Translations under genes and position numbers: made by a program
The notes under the pieces: model-generated
What the model saw: the letters and a program-made list of their open reading frames with translations, nothing else
What the model was told of the DNA's origin: nothing
Database searches by the model: none
Part shown: one piece after another, positions 1 to 7,722 of the stretch
How the letters are laid out: each line of letters begins with the position of its first letter
Numbering within the stretch: position 1 is the first letter of the stretch
From: Candidatus Hydrogenedentota bacterium
GTDB lineage: Bacteria; Hydrogenedentota; Hydrogenedentia; Hydrogenedentales; SLHB01
Length of the DNA: 44,860 bases
Direction of reading: 5' to 3'
NCBI GenBank assembly: GCA_016209895.1
Contig: JACQVH010000010.1
Location: forward strand, 1-44,860

Positions 1-2
1 CG

Positions 3-128
3 CGCTATCAGTGTACCCATAACCGCTATTTTCCCGTTCTTGACGATCTCGTCGCGGCCGTTTGGAAGCATTTCAACCTATGGACCAGGCCCAACGATAC
101 CTTGAGAAGATTATGCGCAATTATTTAA
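3..128 (+). CDS. C-terminal end of a transposase (IS630-like), cut by the window edge
   Basis: An open frame enters from the left edge and ends at TAA 126-128, giving 41 residues. It is rich in aromatic residues and contains the motifs FPVLDDLV, VWKHFNLW and LRRLCAII. This arrangement (short hydrophobic stretch, aromatic helix, final LRRL) resembles the C-terminus of IS630-family DDE transposases. The catalytic domain is outside the window, so the family is judged from the tail alone. It converges on the KAP-lectin gene. A mobile element here fits the accessory look of the first 3 kb. Confidence 0.4.
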   Translation, partial: RYQCTHNRYFPVLDDLVAAVWKHFNLWTRPNDTLRRLCAII

Positions 129-159
129 GACGCCGTGTATAGAATGATGCGAAATCACG

Positions 160-180
160 ATCACGCGCTCCGCGCGTGAT
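160..180. repeat. Perfect 9-bp hairpin between two convergent genes
   Basis: ATCACGCGC (160-168) is followed by a 3-nt loop and its exact reverse complement GCGCGTGAT (172-180). It lies about 50 bp beyond the stop codon of the KAP-lectin gene on the minus strand and 32 bp beyond the transposase stop on the plus strand. It could be a terminator, although no U-tract follows on either strand. It could also be the hairpin/cruciform that follows the variable region in DGR target genes. The sequence alone does not decide between these. Confidence 0.6.
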
Positions 181-230
181 AACAGTAAAGAGAAAAAGCG
201 CACAGAGTAAAAGGAAAACGGCGCAAAGCG

Positions 231-2291
231 CTACGGTGTCCGAGCAACACGAAACCCGACGTAGGTGTCACGGTCACCCGGGGTGCCGTAGCTACGAGAA
301 GCCGAACGGCAACGCATCGGACCGTCGCCCCAGGAACCATGGCGCAAGGCCCGGTAAGGTCCCGCAGGCTTCAGCCACGCCGACCCATCCCTCGGTGCCC
401 GTTTGTAGTTGCCGTGCCACAAATCATAACACCACTCCCAGACGTTCCCGTGCATGTCATACAATCCCCACACATTAGGCTTCTTTCTCCCGACCGGATG
501 CGAGTGTCCCTCAGAGTTCTTCCTGTACCATGCATAATCCGGTAACTCTTTCTCGCTGTCTCCGAAGCAGTACCGCGTGTTGCTTCCCGCCCGACAAGCG
601 TACTCCCATTGCGCTTCGGTCGGCAACGTAAATTGCTCCTGGGTCCTTTCGCTCAATTTCTTGCAAAAGGCTATTGCATCATCCCAACTTACACGTTCTA
701 CGGGGTTGTCTGGACCTTTGAAATACGAAGGATTGTCTTCCATAACGGCTTCATACTGGACCTGCGTCACCGGCGTCGCGCCTATTTCGAACGCACCCAG
801 CGTCACTGTACGAATCGGTTGCTCTGAATCATCCTCCGCGCTTCCCATCCGGAACTTTCCAGCGGGGATAAGGACCATGTTTTGTTGCAACCGCCCAATT
901 GGATCCGCCGGCTTAGTTGGGGCCGCGCTGGGGATTTCCTCTTGGGCCCTTTTCTCGCCGACGGTACTTTCGGAGGCCTTCAACTTGCCGCGATAGTCGC
1001 TGTCCCCGAGCCAATGACGCCCGGTCTCCGACTTGAGCACGCGGCAGAGGTGTTCGTTCTCCCGGAGCACTGTGACCGCTTTATCCAGGTCTTCCTTCAT
1101 ACTGATGAGCGGTGTCTGGCCCAGAGCAGCGGCCCATTCACGATGGTTCCCCTCATAGGTCTCCAATTTCCGCGAAAGGTACGCCCCAATCGTGATCCGC
1201 TCATTCTGTTCGGTCGTCCCGATGGCAACCGTCACGTCCAGTTCGTCCCGAAGGTCCTTATACCGGCCGTCGTCCATCGTGATATCAATGAGCAATGCCA
1301 AGGCGTCATATGGCCTCTCTTCGATTTTCCGAATCCGGGAAGTAACAATAATACGATTTAACAACCTCACGATGGAACGTGGGTTGTGTTTGCATGCGTC
1401 GGCGATCAGCGGAATCACGTCTTCCTTGTTCTCCTCAAATATCTTCCCTTCGTCGAGCAAATGGCCGATATACTTCGTCATGTCCCCGGTAGCTCGTTTG
1501 GGGACCACCATTTTCACTTGCACCATCTTGTCGAGATAATCTTCGAAGAGCTTTCCCGGTATGTCGTAATCCTTTACATACTTCGTCTTGATGAACGCTT
1601 CGATGATCACGTCGTTGAGCCCGAGGACAAAGGCGAAGCCCGGCTGGTGAAGAACCAGCTTGATGCCTTCGAGCAAGGCCACCGCCTTGTCCGGAAAACA
1701 ACGGTCCAGATCGTCTACCAAGACGACGATGCGCGGCGCGGCGCTCGAACCGGCGCACTCCTTAAGTTTCTCAAAGGCGTCAAAGTACAGGCTGGGGGCC
1801 AGCACACTGTCCTTGGTCAATTCCTGATAACGGGTGATCAAGCTCTCCGGTGACAGATTGACTTCCGCCTCCGAAATCAGCGGGATACCGACTTTCCCTT
1901 TGATGGAAAAGCCGGAGGCGATCGCCCGCAGCGCGCTTATGAGTTTCGTTGCGCCCTCTGCGATCTCTGCCGGCCAACTTCGATGCAGCCCCTTGTTAAT
2001 GGTCGCGACCAGCGGCACGATTAGGTGTTCTTCCTTCTCATACTGCCAGGCATTGAACCACACGGCCACGGCGCGCTTGTTTGCCGCCACTTCCTCCTGG
2101 ATCAGCCGCATGAGACTGGTCTTGCCCGTTCCCCACTCGCCGAACACGCCGATGGTAAGCGGATTTGAGGTTGCAATCGCCGCCTCGGCCAAGACTCGGG
2201 CGGTCGAACTATAGTTGAGTAAGTCGGGTCGTTCCGTCTCCAGAACGGGCGAGTCGCCGAGGAGGGCGACGTTACTATTGGCTGTATCCAT
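231..2291 (-). CDS. KAP-family P-loop NTPase fused to a C-terminal FGE/C-type-lectin-fold domain
   Basis: The 686-residue product has two modules. The N-terminal ~350 residues are a KAP-type NTPase with Walker A GEWGTGKTS (about residues 51-59), the following FNAWQYEKEEHL segment typical of KAP proteins, and Walker B VVLVDDLDRC (about 189-198). A charged linker leads to an FGE-sulfatase (SUMF1-like, C-type-lectin fold) domain at about 471-686, with MVLIPAGKFRMGS, TPVTQVQYE, LPTEAQWEYACRAG, GLYDMHGNVWEWC and a final GFRVAR. The human FGE copper-site cysteine pair aligns to Asp and Cys, so sulfatase maturation is unlikely. No obvious membrane helices interrupt the KAP module. ATG at 2291 was chosen because a G-rich ribosome site precedes it; an in-frame start at 2363 is possible. 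KAP and FGE-fold modules both occur in STAND-like conflict systems, so a sensor or defence role is inferred. Confidence 0.85.
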   Translation of the reverse strand: MDTANSNVALLGDSPVLETERPDLLNYSSTARVLAEAAIATSNPLTIGVFGEWGTGKTSLMRLIQEEVAANKRAVAVWFNAWQYEKEEHLIVPLVATINKGLHRSWPAEIAEGATKLISALRAIASGFSIKGKVGIPLISEAEVNLSPESLITRYQELTKDSVLAPSLYFDAFEKLKECAGSSAAPRIVVLVDDLDRCFPDKAVALLEGIKLVLHQPGFAFVLGLNDVIIEAFIKTKYVKDYDIPGKLFEDYLDKMVQVKMVVPKRATGDMTKYIGHLLDEGKIFEENKEDVIPLIADACKHNPRSIVRLLNRIIVTSRIRKIEERPYDALALLIDITMDDGRYKDLRDELDVTVAIGTTEQNERITIGAYLSRKLETYEGNHREWAAALGQTPLISMKEDLDKAVTVLRENEHLCRVLKSETGRHWLGDSDYRGKLKASESTVGEKRAQEEIPSAAPTKPADPIGRLQQNMVLIPAGKFRMGSAEDDSEQPIRTVTLGAFEIGATPVTQVQYEAVMEDNPSYFKGPDNPVERVSWDDAIAFCKKLSERTQEQFTLPTEAQWEYACRAGSNTRYCFGDSEKELPDYAWYRKNSEGHSHPVGRKKPNVWGLYDMHGNVWEWCYDLWHGNYKRAPRDGSAWLKPAGPYRALRHGSWGDGPMRCRSASRSYGTPGDRDTYVGFRVARTP
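250..340 (-). other. Candidate DGR-type variable region at the 3' end of the KAP-lectin gene
   Basis: The last ~30 codons encode HGSWGDG, CRSASRSYG, PGDRDTY and VGFRV. This is the position and pattern (GSW-NNN, CRSA-N-R-NNN, NNR-NNN-GFRV) occupied by the variable region in lectin-fold DGR target proteins. The codons at expected variable sites nearly all end in C or T (GGC GAC GGT, TCT, AGC TAC GGC, GGT GAC, GAC ACC TAC), as adenine mutagenesis of AAY codons would leave. Caution: ordinary FGE-domain proteins share this consensus, and no template repeat or reverse transcriptase lies in the window. Confidence 0.35.
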
Positions 2292-2445
2292 GCTGCCCCT
2301 GCCCCTTTCAATCCGTGTCGCTATCTGCCTTCCGTCCTCTCTTATGCTAGTATGGCCTGTCACGACATTTCAAGCACGAAACAACGATGGCGCCTTGCCG
2401 CGCGCGCTACACGGGTTGTCGTCACGGGCGCGGTCCGACATGGCG

Positions 2446-2475
2446 TTGACGACCAGACGCGTTTGCAGTTAGGGT
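2446..2475 (+). promoter_or_regulatory. Possible sigma70-type promoter of the 103-residue gene
   Basis: TTGACG (2446-2451) and TAGGGT (2470-2475) are separated by 18 bp and lie 24 bp before the ATG at 2500. The -35 box is good and the -10 box is poor. A GGAG ribosome site sits between the -10 box and the start codon. Confidence 0.3.
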
Positions 2476-2499
2476 AGGGAGCGAAGTGGAGCCTAGGCT

Positions 2500-2811
2500 A
2501 TGAGAACGCATCAACGCATTGATGAGCGCAGTCTAGCGTTGGCACGAGCCATTGTCGCAAAGATCGATAATGACCCGGAACGCGCCGGCCTACGCCGGGC
2601 TCGCGAGAACGGCGCTAGGTGGTTCCGCGAAAACCCCATGCCCGCTTTGGCGGAGTGGCAAGCGATTCTGCAGCGGGATTGGGATGAGGTGCGGCAAGTT
2701 CTCCTTGATCCCAGTGAAGACGGCCGGCGTTTGCGTCAGAGCAACCCATTTTGCGGCGTACTCGAACCGCGGGAACGGTGGGATATCTACCGACGGTTCG
2801 CAGATGAATAA
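2500..2811 (+). CDS. Uncharacterised 103-residue protein
   Basis: This is a small, soluble, strongly charged protein, mostly helical by composition. It has no signal peptide or membrane segment. The N-terminus MRTHQRIDERSLAL and the C-terminal block LRQSNPFCGVLEPRERWDIY resemble, from memory, a widespread family of ~100-residue bacterial proteins of unknown function. The start ATG has a GGAG motif about 8 bp upstream. It is transcribed divergently from the KAP-lectin gene with ~200 bp between them and converges on the GT9 gene. The setting suggests an accessory or toxin/antitoxin-like role, but nothing in the sequence proves this. Confidence 0.7.
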   Translation: MRTHQRIDERSLALARAIVAKIDNDPERAGLRRARENGARWFRENPMPALAEWQAILQRDWDEVRQVLLDPSEDGRRLRQSNPFCGVLEPRERWDIYRRFADE

Positions 2812-2835
2812 CGAACGGTTTGAACAGATACTGCG

Positions 2836-3663
2836 TTAGTGGGATTCAATTGCGGCTAACACTTCTTCGACGGTAGGCCAGGGGTTCCCGCGGACCACGG
2901 TGACGTTGTCGCCGAGGGGCGCCCAGATTCTGGGATCGGTGGGGCCGAAAATGGCGATCGTGCGGCAGCCGACGGCGGCGGCGAGATGGGTGATGCCGCT
3001 GTCGTTGCCGATATAGAGGCGGGAACCGGCTAACACTCGTGCGAGTTCGACAAGAGATTCCGAATCCAATCTGCGCGCGCCGTTGGGAAGCGCGATTCCC
3101 CCCTCGGCGGGTCCTAGGCACCACGCAATGGAACGACCGCTGCGTTCGAGCGCGTGTGCCAGCGACACGAATCGCACCAATGGCCAATTCTTGCGCCGAC
3201 TGCCGCTCCCGGGTTGAATGACTACGTCGTGCGGCATTCCGCTTGGCCGAATGTGAAGCCGCAGCGGGGGAGCGTCATCGAAACCGAGACACGTCAGATA
3301 GTACCGCGAGGCGTGGTCTGACCAATCGTTCGGCGGCAGACCCGAAAACGTCTGAACTTGAGTGACCCCGCAGGCTTCGACGGCATGGTGCAGCGCGCCG
3401 TCGTCGCGCATCCACGCAATGACTCGGTCGTAGCCCAAGACAAAGGTGCGCAAGCGAATACTGGGCGTAGCAAATATGCTACTAAACTCCACGTCATCGA
3501 GGTCGTGAGCGCGCTGCGCGATGCCCGCAGCGACGGCGAGTTCAACCCGGTTCCGGTAACCCGCCAGATGAATCCGGCTGGTCTCGGCGAGTCGCTGTAA
3601 AGCCGGACACGTCAGCAGAAAGTCTCCGATTCCACCGGTGTGGATTATGAGAGTTCGATTCAT
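2836..3663 (-). CDS. Glycosyltransferase family 9 protein (heptosyltransferase-like)
   Basis: GT9 enzymes transfer ADP-heptose or related sugars onto lipopolysaccharide core or other cell-surface glycans in the cytoplasm. The ~275-residue product begins NRTLIIHTGGIGDFLLTCPAL, the usual GT9 N-terminal Rossmann strand and GIGD loop. It continues with VIQPGSGSRRKNWP at the start of the C-terminal domain and ends in the nucleotide-sugar site YIGNDSGITHLAAAVG and IAIFGPTDPRIW. The length is slightly short for the family (usually 300-350). The ATG at 3663 is preferred over an upstream in-frame ATG at 3678 because homology begins at MNRTLII. No other LPS genes adjoin it. Confidence 0.85.
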   Translation of the reverse strand: MNRTLIIHTGGIGDFLLTCPALQRLAETSRIHLAGYRNRVELAVAAGIAQRAHDLDDVEFSSIFATPSIRLRTFVLGYDRVIAWMRDDGALHHAVEACGVTQVQTFSGLPPNDWSDHASRYYLTCLGFDDAPPLRLHIRPSGMPHDVVIQPGSGSRRKNWPLVRFVSLAHALERSGRSIAWCLGPAEGGIALPNGARRLDSESLVELARVLAGSRLYIGNDSGITHLAAAVGCRTIAIFGPTDPRIWAPLGDNVTVVRGNPWPTVEEVLAAIESH

Positions 3664-3736
3664 TGGAACACTTGACACGAATGACGGTTACGAATATCGT
3701 AGCACGCGCCTGGAAAAAGCAAGAGGAGGTTCCACC

Positions 3737-4657
3737 ATGCCCGGGAAACTGCGGTTCTCATTTGTCGTCCTCGTCGCGCTATTGCTCGCTGCTCCGGTCG
3801 GTTGGGGAGCCGGCAGAAAGAAGTCCAAGATTGATCCGAAAGAAGCCCAAGCTCAATCCGGCGCGCCGGAAGCGGCCCAGGTGGACGTGCTTTCATTAGA
3901 CTATGACCCCAACCTGCCCAAGTTTGTGGTTGTGGTGGACCCGCTGGATTATAGTGCGTCCGGGCAGATTTCCGGCGGCGGCCAAGGCGCGCCGGTGGGG
4001 ACCGGCGCAACGACCGGCACCGCGGTGACCCGAACCTCGGCCGATGGCACGGTCACCACCACGTTCGAAGCGGGTGGCGGCCCGGATATCGGTAAGGGAA
4101 TCTCTGCGCAGTTGATGACAGCGCTCAGCCATTGGGGAAACATCGCAATTGCCGAACGCGCCGCAGTGACCCAAAACAGCGATGGAACCTACTCGTGCAA
4201 ATTACAGCCCGGCGAGGTCGGGCCGTTCATAATTAAAGGGACCGTAACCGAGTTCAGCGAAACTGCGGAGGCCGCCGGAAAAGGAAAAAGCTTCTCCCTG
4301 GCGCCGCTGGGCGCGATTGCCGGGATTGCCGGAGTGGCGGGCCATAATCGCGACTTGGCCGCTGGAGGCGCGGCCGTGGCCGTGGCCAACCCCCATCACG
4401 AGAGCACGGAGATGAAACGGAAAGGCATGGTGGGCCTGGACCTGCAACTCGTGGACGGCCGGTCGGCCCGTATCGCGCGCGGCTATAATTGCTCCGGCAC
4501 GTTCACCACGATCTCCGCGACCAGCGGCGGTGGCATCCTGGGCATCGGCGGCTTCAGTTCAGAGTTTGCCGCCAGCGCACTGGGCCAGGCCACACGCGCC
4601 GCCATGAACGATGCGACAAAACAGACCGCTGAAGTGCTGAAGACCGTGCCAAAGTAA
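3737..4657 (+). CDS. CsgG-like secreted protein
   Basis: The 306-residue product has an N-terminal signal peptide (KLRFSFVVLVALLLAAPVGWG) without a lipobox cysteine. The mature part has features of the CsgG/HfaB family (curli secretion-channel and assembly proteins). These are DIGKGISAQLMTAL followed by IAIAERAA near one third of the length, GPFIIKGTVTEFSE in the middle, VGLDLQLVDGRSARIARGY, and a closing amphipathic helix ending FAASALGQATRAAMND. A Gly/Thr-rich insert interrupts the first strand region. ATG 3737 has an excellent AGGAGG 9 bp upstream; an upstream in-frame ATG overlapping the GT9 gene is rejected. No curli subunit genes are nearby, so its partner is unknown. It probably acts in or on the outer membrane. 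Confidence 0.7.
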   Translation: MPGKLRFSFVVLVALLLAAPVGWGAGRKKSKIDPKEAQAQSGAPEAAQVDVLSLDYDPNLPKFVVVVDPLDYSASGQISGGGQGAPVGTGATTGTAVTRTSADGTVTTTFEAGGGPDIGKGISAQLMTALSHWGNIAIAERAAVTQNSDGTYSCKLQPGEVGPFIIKGTVTEFSETAEAAGKGKSFSLAPLGAIAGIAGVAGHNRDLAAGGAAVAVANPHHESTEMKRKGMVGLDLQLVDGRSARIARGYNCSGTFTTISATSGGGILGIGGFSSEFAASALGQATRAAMNDATKQTAEVLKTVPK

Positions 4658-4738
4658 AACGGCGTCACGTTTCATACTCCGATCAGCCGTGGGTGGGCGG
4701 TAGACACACCGTTGACATCTCGAAGCTGGGCCGCGTGG

Positions 4739-4766
4739 CACCCCAAAAAAATTTGCTTTGGGGGTG
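4739..4766 (+). terminator. Weak hairpin downstream of the CsgG-like gene
   Basis: CACCCCAAA (4739-4747) can pair with TTTGGGGGTG (4757-4766) with one bulged G. It lies ~80 bp after the CsgG-like stop and before the rpsU promoter. No U-run follows, so termination is uncertain. The rest of 4658-4797 shows nothing recognisable. Confidence 0.3.
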
Positions 4767-4797
4767 TGTCCGTTCACTGATTCGGCCCTTCTGGCGG

Positions 4798-4826
4798 TTG
4801 ACAGGCCGTCAGGGGTGTGTTAAACT
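4798..4826 (+). promoter_or_regulatory. Sigma70-type promoter of rpsU
   Basis: A consensus -35 box TTGACA (4798-4803), a 17-bp spacer and TAAACT (4821-4826) form a near-ideal housekeeping promoter. Transcription would begin near 4833 and leave a leader of ~115 nt before rpsU. The strength fits a ribosomal protein gene. Confidence 0.7.
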
Positions 4827-4949
4827 TTGCGATTGGTCATGAGGCGCGAGGGCTGCGCCCGTGGCACGTAATGGGACCGTGATTCGAAATAATCTCAAGC
4901 GTCCGTAAAGGAAGTATAACGTCTACGGTAGAGGGGAGGTTTGGTCTGA

Positions 4950-5141
4950 TTGACGAAGGTGCGAGTCAAGCCCGATGAGCCGTTCGAGAAGGCGCTCCGG
5001 CGTTTCAAGAAAAAATGCAACAAAGAAGGGATTATGCAACGGCTCAAAGAAGTGAAGCATTACGAAAAACCCAGCGAGAGACGGCGGCGTAAATTGGCCA
5101 AGGCCATTGCCCGGCAGTCCGCTGCTAATATCGTAGAGTAA
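4950..5141 (+). CDS. rpsU: Small ribosomal subunit protein bS21
   Basis: The 63-residue basic protein begins TKVRVKPDEPFEKALRRFKKKC and continues with HYEKPSERRRRKLAKA. These are the S21 hallmarks: a short beta start, an FEKALRRFKK helix and an Arg/Lys-rich C-terminal helix. It binds 16S rRNA on the 30S platform and aids initiation. The start is TTG at 4950; a TGA lies immediately upstream in frame, so no longer form is possible, and GGGGAGG precedes it at the right distance. A strong promoter and a Rho-independent terminator flank it, so it is probably a single-gene transcript. Confidence 0.96.
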   Translation: MTKVRVKPDEPFEKALRRFKKKCNKEGIMQRLKEVKHYEKPSERRRRKLAKAIARQSAANIVE

Positions 5142-5165
5142 CCCCATCCAATCGAGAATGAATTT

Positions 5166-5198
5166 AGAGGCAGGGTCGCGTGGCCCTGCCTCTTTCTT
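5166..5198 (+). terminator. Rho-independent terminator of rpsU
   Basis: AGAGGCAGGG (5166-5175) pairs perfectly with CCCTGCCTCT (5184-5193) across an 8-nt loop and is followed by TTCTT. It begins 24 bp after the rpsU stop. It separates rpsU from xylB. Confidence 0.88.
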
Positions 5199-5240
5199 AG
5201 GTGGTCACAAACCGGTTCAGGCAGTTCGGGAGGAGATACT

Positions 5241-6767
5241 ATGAGTCTGGTGGTGGGTGTGGACGTAGGCACCAGCGGGACAAAAGCCTTGGCCATTGAC
5301 GAGCGCGGCAAGGTGGTGGCTTCGGCGACGGTCGAATATCCGCTCCTGAGTCCAAAACCGAGTTGGGCCGAACAAACGCCCTCTGACTGGAAACGTGCGA
5401 CCCTCGAGGCCCTGAGCCGGCTGGCACATTCGCCGGGGGTCAAGGCAGCGGATATCAAGGGCTTGGGCCTGACGGGACAGATGCACGGTTCCGTCTTCCT
5501 CGACAAAGATCACAACGTTCTCCGAAACGCAATCCTCTGGTGCGATCAACGCACGGCCAAGCAATGTGACGACATTACCTCGAAGGTCGGCGCGCAGCGG
5601 CTCATCGAAATGGTCTGTAATCCCGCCCTGACCGGCTTCACCGCACCAAAAATCCTTTGGCTGCGCGAGAATGAGCCGAAAGTCTACGAGCGCGTGCGCC
5701 GGGTTTTGCTACCCAAGGACTACATCCGCTACGAACTGACCGGAGAGTTCGCCACCGACGTTGCGGACGCCTCGGGGACCCTGCTGTTCGACGTAAAGAA
5801 CCGCGCTTGGCACAAAGAACTGATGTCGCTGCTGGACGTGCCACTCGACTTCATGCCCAGAGCCTATGAGGGGCCGGAGGTAACGGGCCAACTTTCCAGC
5901 GAAGCCGCACAGGCTACGGGAATCCCCAAGAGTATTCCCGTGATTGCCGGAGGCGGCGATCAGGCGGCAGGCGGTGTCGGTTGCGGAATTGTGAAATCCG
6001 GTGTCATCTCTGCGACGGTCGGCACCAGTGGCGTCGTGTTCGCCTTTGCGGACCGCGTCAGCCTTGACCCGGAAGGCCGTGTCCATACGTTCTGCCATTC
6101 CGTGCCAGGGAAGTGGCACGTGATGGGCGTAGTGTTGAGCGCGGGCGGGTCGTTACGGTGGTTCCGGGATACGCTGTGCCAAGCCGAGAAAACCGTGGCG
6201 GCCGAGACGGGCGCCGACCCCTACGAGTACATCACGGCGGCGGCGGGACAGGTAGCGCCGAGCGCAGAAGGACTGATCTTTTTGCCCTATCTCACCGGCG
6301 AGCGGACTCCGCACAAAGACCCGTTTGCGAAGGGTGCCTTCGTCGGCCTTTCGCTGCGCCACACGCGGGCGCACATGGCGCGGGCCGTCCTCGAAGGCGT
6401 AGCCTTCGCGATGCGCGACAGTCTCGAGATTATGCGGGGCATGGGCGTTTCCATCGAGCAAGTGCGTGCTTCAGGCGGCGGCGCGCGCAGCACGCTATGG
6501 CGGCAAATTCAGGCGGACGTGAACAAAGCCCCATTGGTCATGATCAATGTGGACGAAGGCCCCGCCTACGGCGCGGCGCTCCTGGCCACGGTGGCCACGG
6601 GAATGTACGGTTCGGTCGAAGAGGCCTGCGCCGCGACCATTCGCGTAGTGGATTCGTGCGAGCCGGACGTGGCGCGGGCGCCGTCGTACGACCCCTGGTT
6701 CGCTGAGTATCAAGCCTGTTACCGGGCTCTCGCGCCCGGCTTCCGTCGTGTCGCAGACCTCCTTTGA
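5241..6767 (+). CDS. xylB: Xylulokinase (FGGY family sugar kinase)
   Basis: This cytoplasmic enzyme phosphorylates D-xylulose with ATP to xylulose 5-phosphate, feeding the pentose phosphate pathway. At 508 residues it matches the family length. The FGGY N-domain shows VGVDVGTSGTKALAID (about 5-20), GLTGQMHGSVFLD (about 75-87) and ILWCDQRT. The C-domain shows the catalytic-Asp region AGGGDQAAGGVGCGIV (about 236-251), TVGTSGVV and the ATP-binding ASGGGARSTLWRQIQAD (about 412-428). GGGAGGAG precedes the ATG. The 3' end overlaps the pseudouridine synthase gene by 20 bp, so the two are cotranscribed. No xylose isomerase or transporter adjoins it, so the exact ketose could differ. Confidence 0.9.
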   Translation: MSLVVGVDVGTSGTKALAIDERGKVVASATVEYPLLSPKPSWAEQTPSDWKRATLEALSRLAHSPGVKAADIKGLGLTGQMHGSVFLDKDHNVLRNAILWCDQRTAKQCDDITSKVGAQRLIEMVCNPALTGFTAPKILWLRENEPKVYERVRRVLLPKDYIRYELTGEFATDVADASGTLLFDVKNRAWHKELMSLLDVPLDFMPRAYEGPEVTGQLSSEAAQATGIPKSIPVIAGGGDQAAGGVGCGIVKSGVISATVGTSGVVFAFADRVSLDPEGRVHTFCHSVPGKWHVMGVVLSAGGSLRWFRDTLCQAEKTVAAETGADPYEYITAAAGQVAPSAEGLIFLPYLTGERTPHKDPFAKGAFVGLSLRHTRAHMARAVLEGVAFAMRDSLEIMRGMGVSIEQVRASGGGARSTLWRQIQADVNKAPLVMINVDEGPAYGAALLATVATGMYGSVEEACAATIRVVDSCEPDVARAPSYDPWFAEYQACYRALAPGFRRVADLL

Positions 6768-7710
6768 AGATACCGTTGACACCGAATTCGAAGGGTTCCG
6801 TCTTGACGTCTATCTGGCCGAGCGGCTCGAAGACGCATCGCGCGCGTTCCTCCAAAAATTGATCAGAGACGGACAAGTTACCGTCAACAACCGGACCTGT
6901 ACCCGCGCCGCACGCAGTGTTCGCGCGGGTGAACACGTTGGGGTGACGTTCCCGGCGCCGCCATCCACGGCACTTGAACCGGAGAATCTCCCGCTGGAGA
7001 TACTATTCCAGGATGCGGACCTGATCGTCGTAAACAAACCGGCGGGAATGGTGGTGCATCCGGCCCCCGGCAATTACACCGGCACTTTGCTCAATGCGCT
7101 GCTATTTCACTGTCCGGACTTCCGGCCGGAAGGGAGGAACGCGCTGAGGCCGGGCGTCGTTCACCGGATCGACAAATACACGTCCGGAGTGTTGGTGGTG
7201 GCCAAGACGACGGCCGCGTTCATCAGCTTGTCGAAGCAGGCGCGCGAGCACACTTTTGATCGGCGGTACCTGGCGATCGTCGCGGGCGAGTTCGAGGAAA
7301 GCGGCGGGCGGGTTACGGCGGCGGTCGGACGCAGCGTCGCTGATCGAACTCGGATGTCGGTGACCGGCGTGCGAAGCCGCGAGGCGGTAACGCGTTTCGA
7401 GGTGGTCGAGCGTTATCGCGTCGCTTCGCTTCTGTCGGTCACACTCGAGACCGGCCGCACGCATCAGATTCGCGTGCACTTGCGGTTTACCGGGCATCCC
7501 GTCCTTGGGGACCCGGTTTATGGCGTTACCGATTTCAGTTCGTGGAGAATTTCACCCGAACTTAGGACTTCTCTGGAAATGCTGCAAGGGCAAGCTCTCC
7601 ATGCGGAGCGCCTCGGTTTCGTTCATCCGATTTCCGGTGATCGCTTGACCTTCGCCGCCCCGCCGCGACCCGACTTTCAACGCGTCTTGGACGCCCTGCG
7701 AAACCTGTAG
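6748..7710 (+). CDS. rluD: RluA-family 23S rRNA pseudouridine synthase (RluD type)
   Basis: The enzyme isomerises uridines to pseudouridine in 23S rRNA. The 320-residue product has an N-terminal S4 RNA-binding domain (about 15-75, FRLDVYLAERLEDASR...LIRDGQVTVN) and a catalytic domain. The catalytic domain carries VVNKPAGMVVHPA, the active-site loop HRIDKYTSG (139-147; catalytic Asp142; usually HRLDxxTSG) and the RTHQIRVHL motif. The GTG start at 6748 lies inside the end of xylB, so translation is probably coupled. RluD-type specificity (helix 69) is inferred from the S4 domain and loop and is not certain. Confidence 0.92.
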   Translation: MSQTSFEDTVDTEFEGFRLDVYLAERLEDASRAFLQKLIRDGQVTVNNRTCTRAARSVRAGEHVGVTFPAPPSTALEPENLPLEILFQDADLIVVNKPAGMVVHPAPGNYTGTLLNALLFHCPDFRPEGRNALRPGVVHRIDKYTSGVLVVAKTTAAFISLSKQAREHTFDRRYLAIVAGEFEESGGRVTAAVGRSVADRTRMSVTGVRSREAVTRFEVVERYRVASLLSVTLETGRTHQIRVHLRFTGHPVLGDPVYGVTDFSSWRISPELRTSLEMLQGQALHAERLGFVHPISGDRLTFAAPPRPDFQRVLDALRNL

Positions 7711-7722
7711 CGTGGCGGCTCC

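Noticed and set aside
231-1000. FGE domain as the activator of the sulfatase at 33565-35181
   Set aside because: It is fused to a cytoplasmic NTPase, lacks one of the copper-site cysteines and is 31 kb away.
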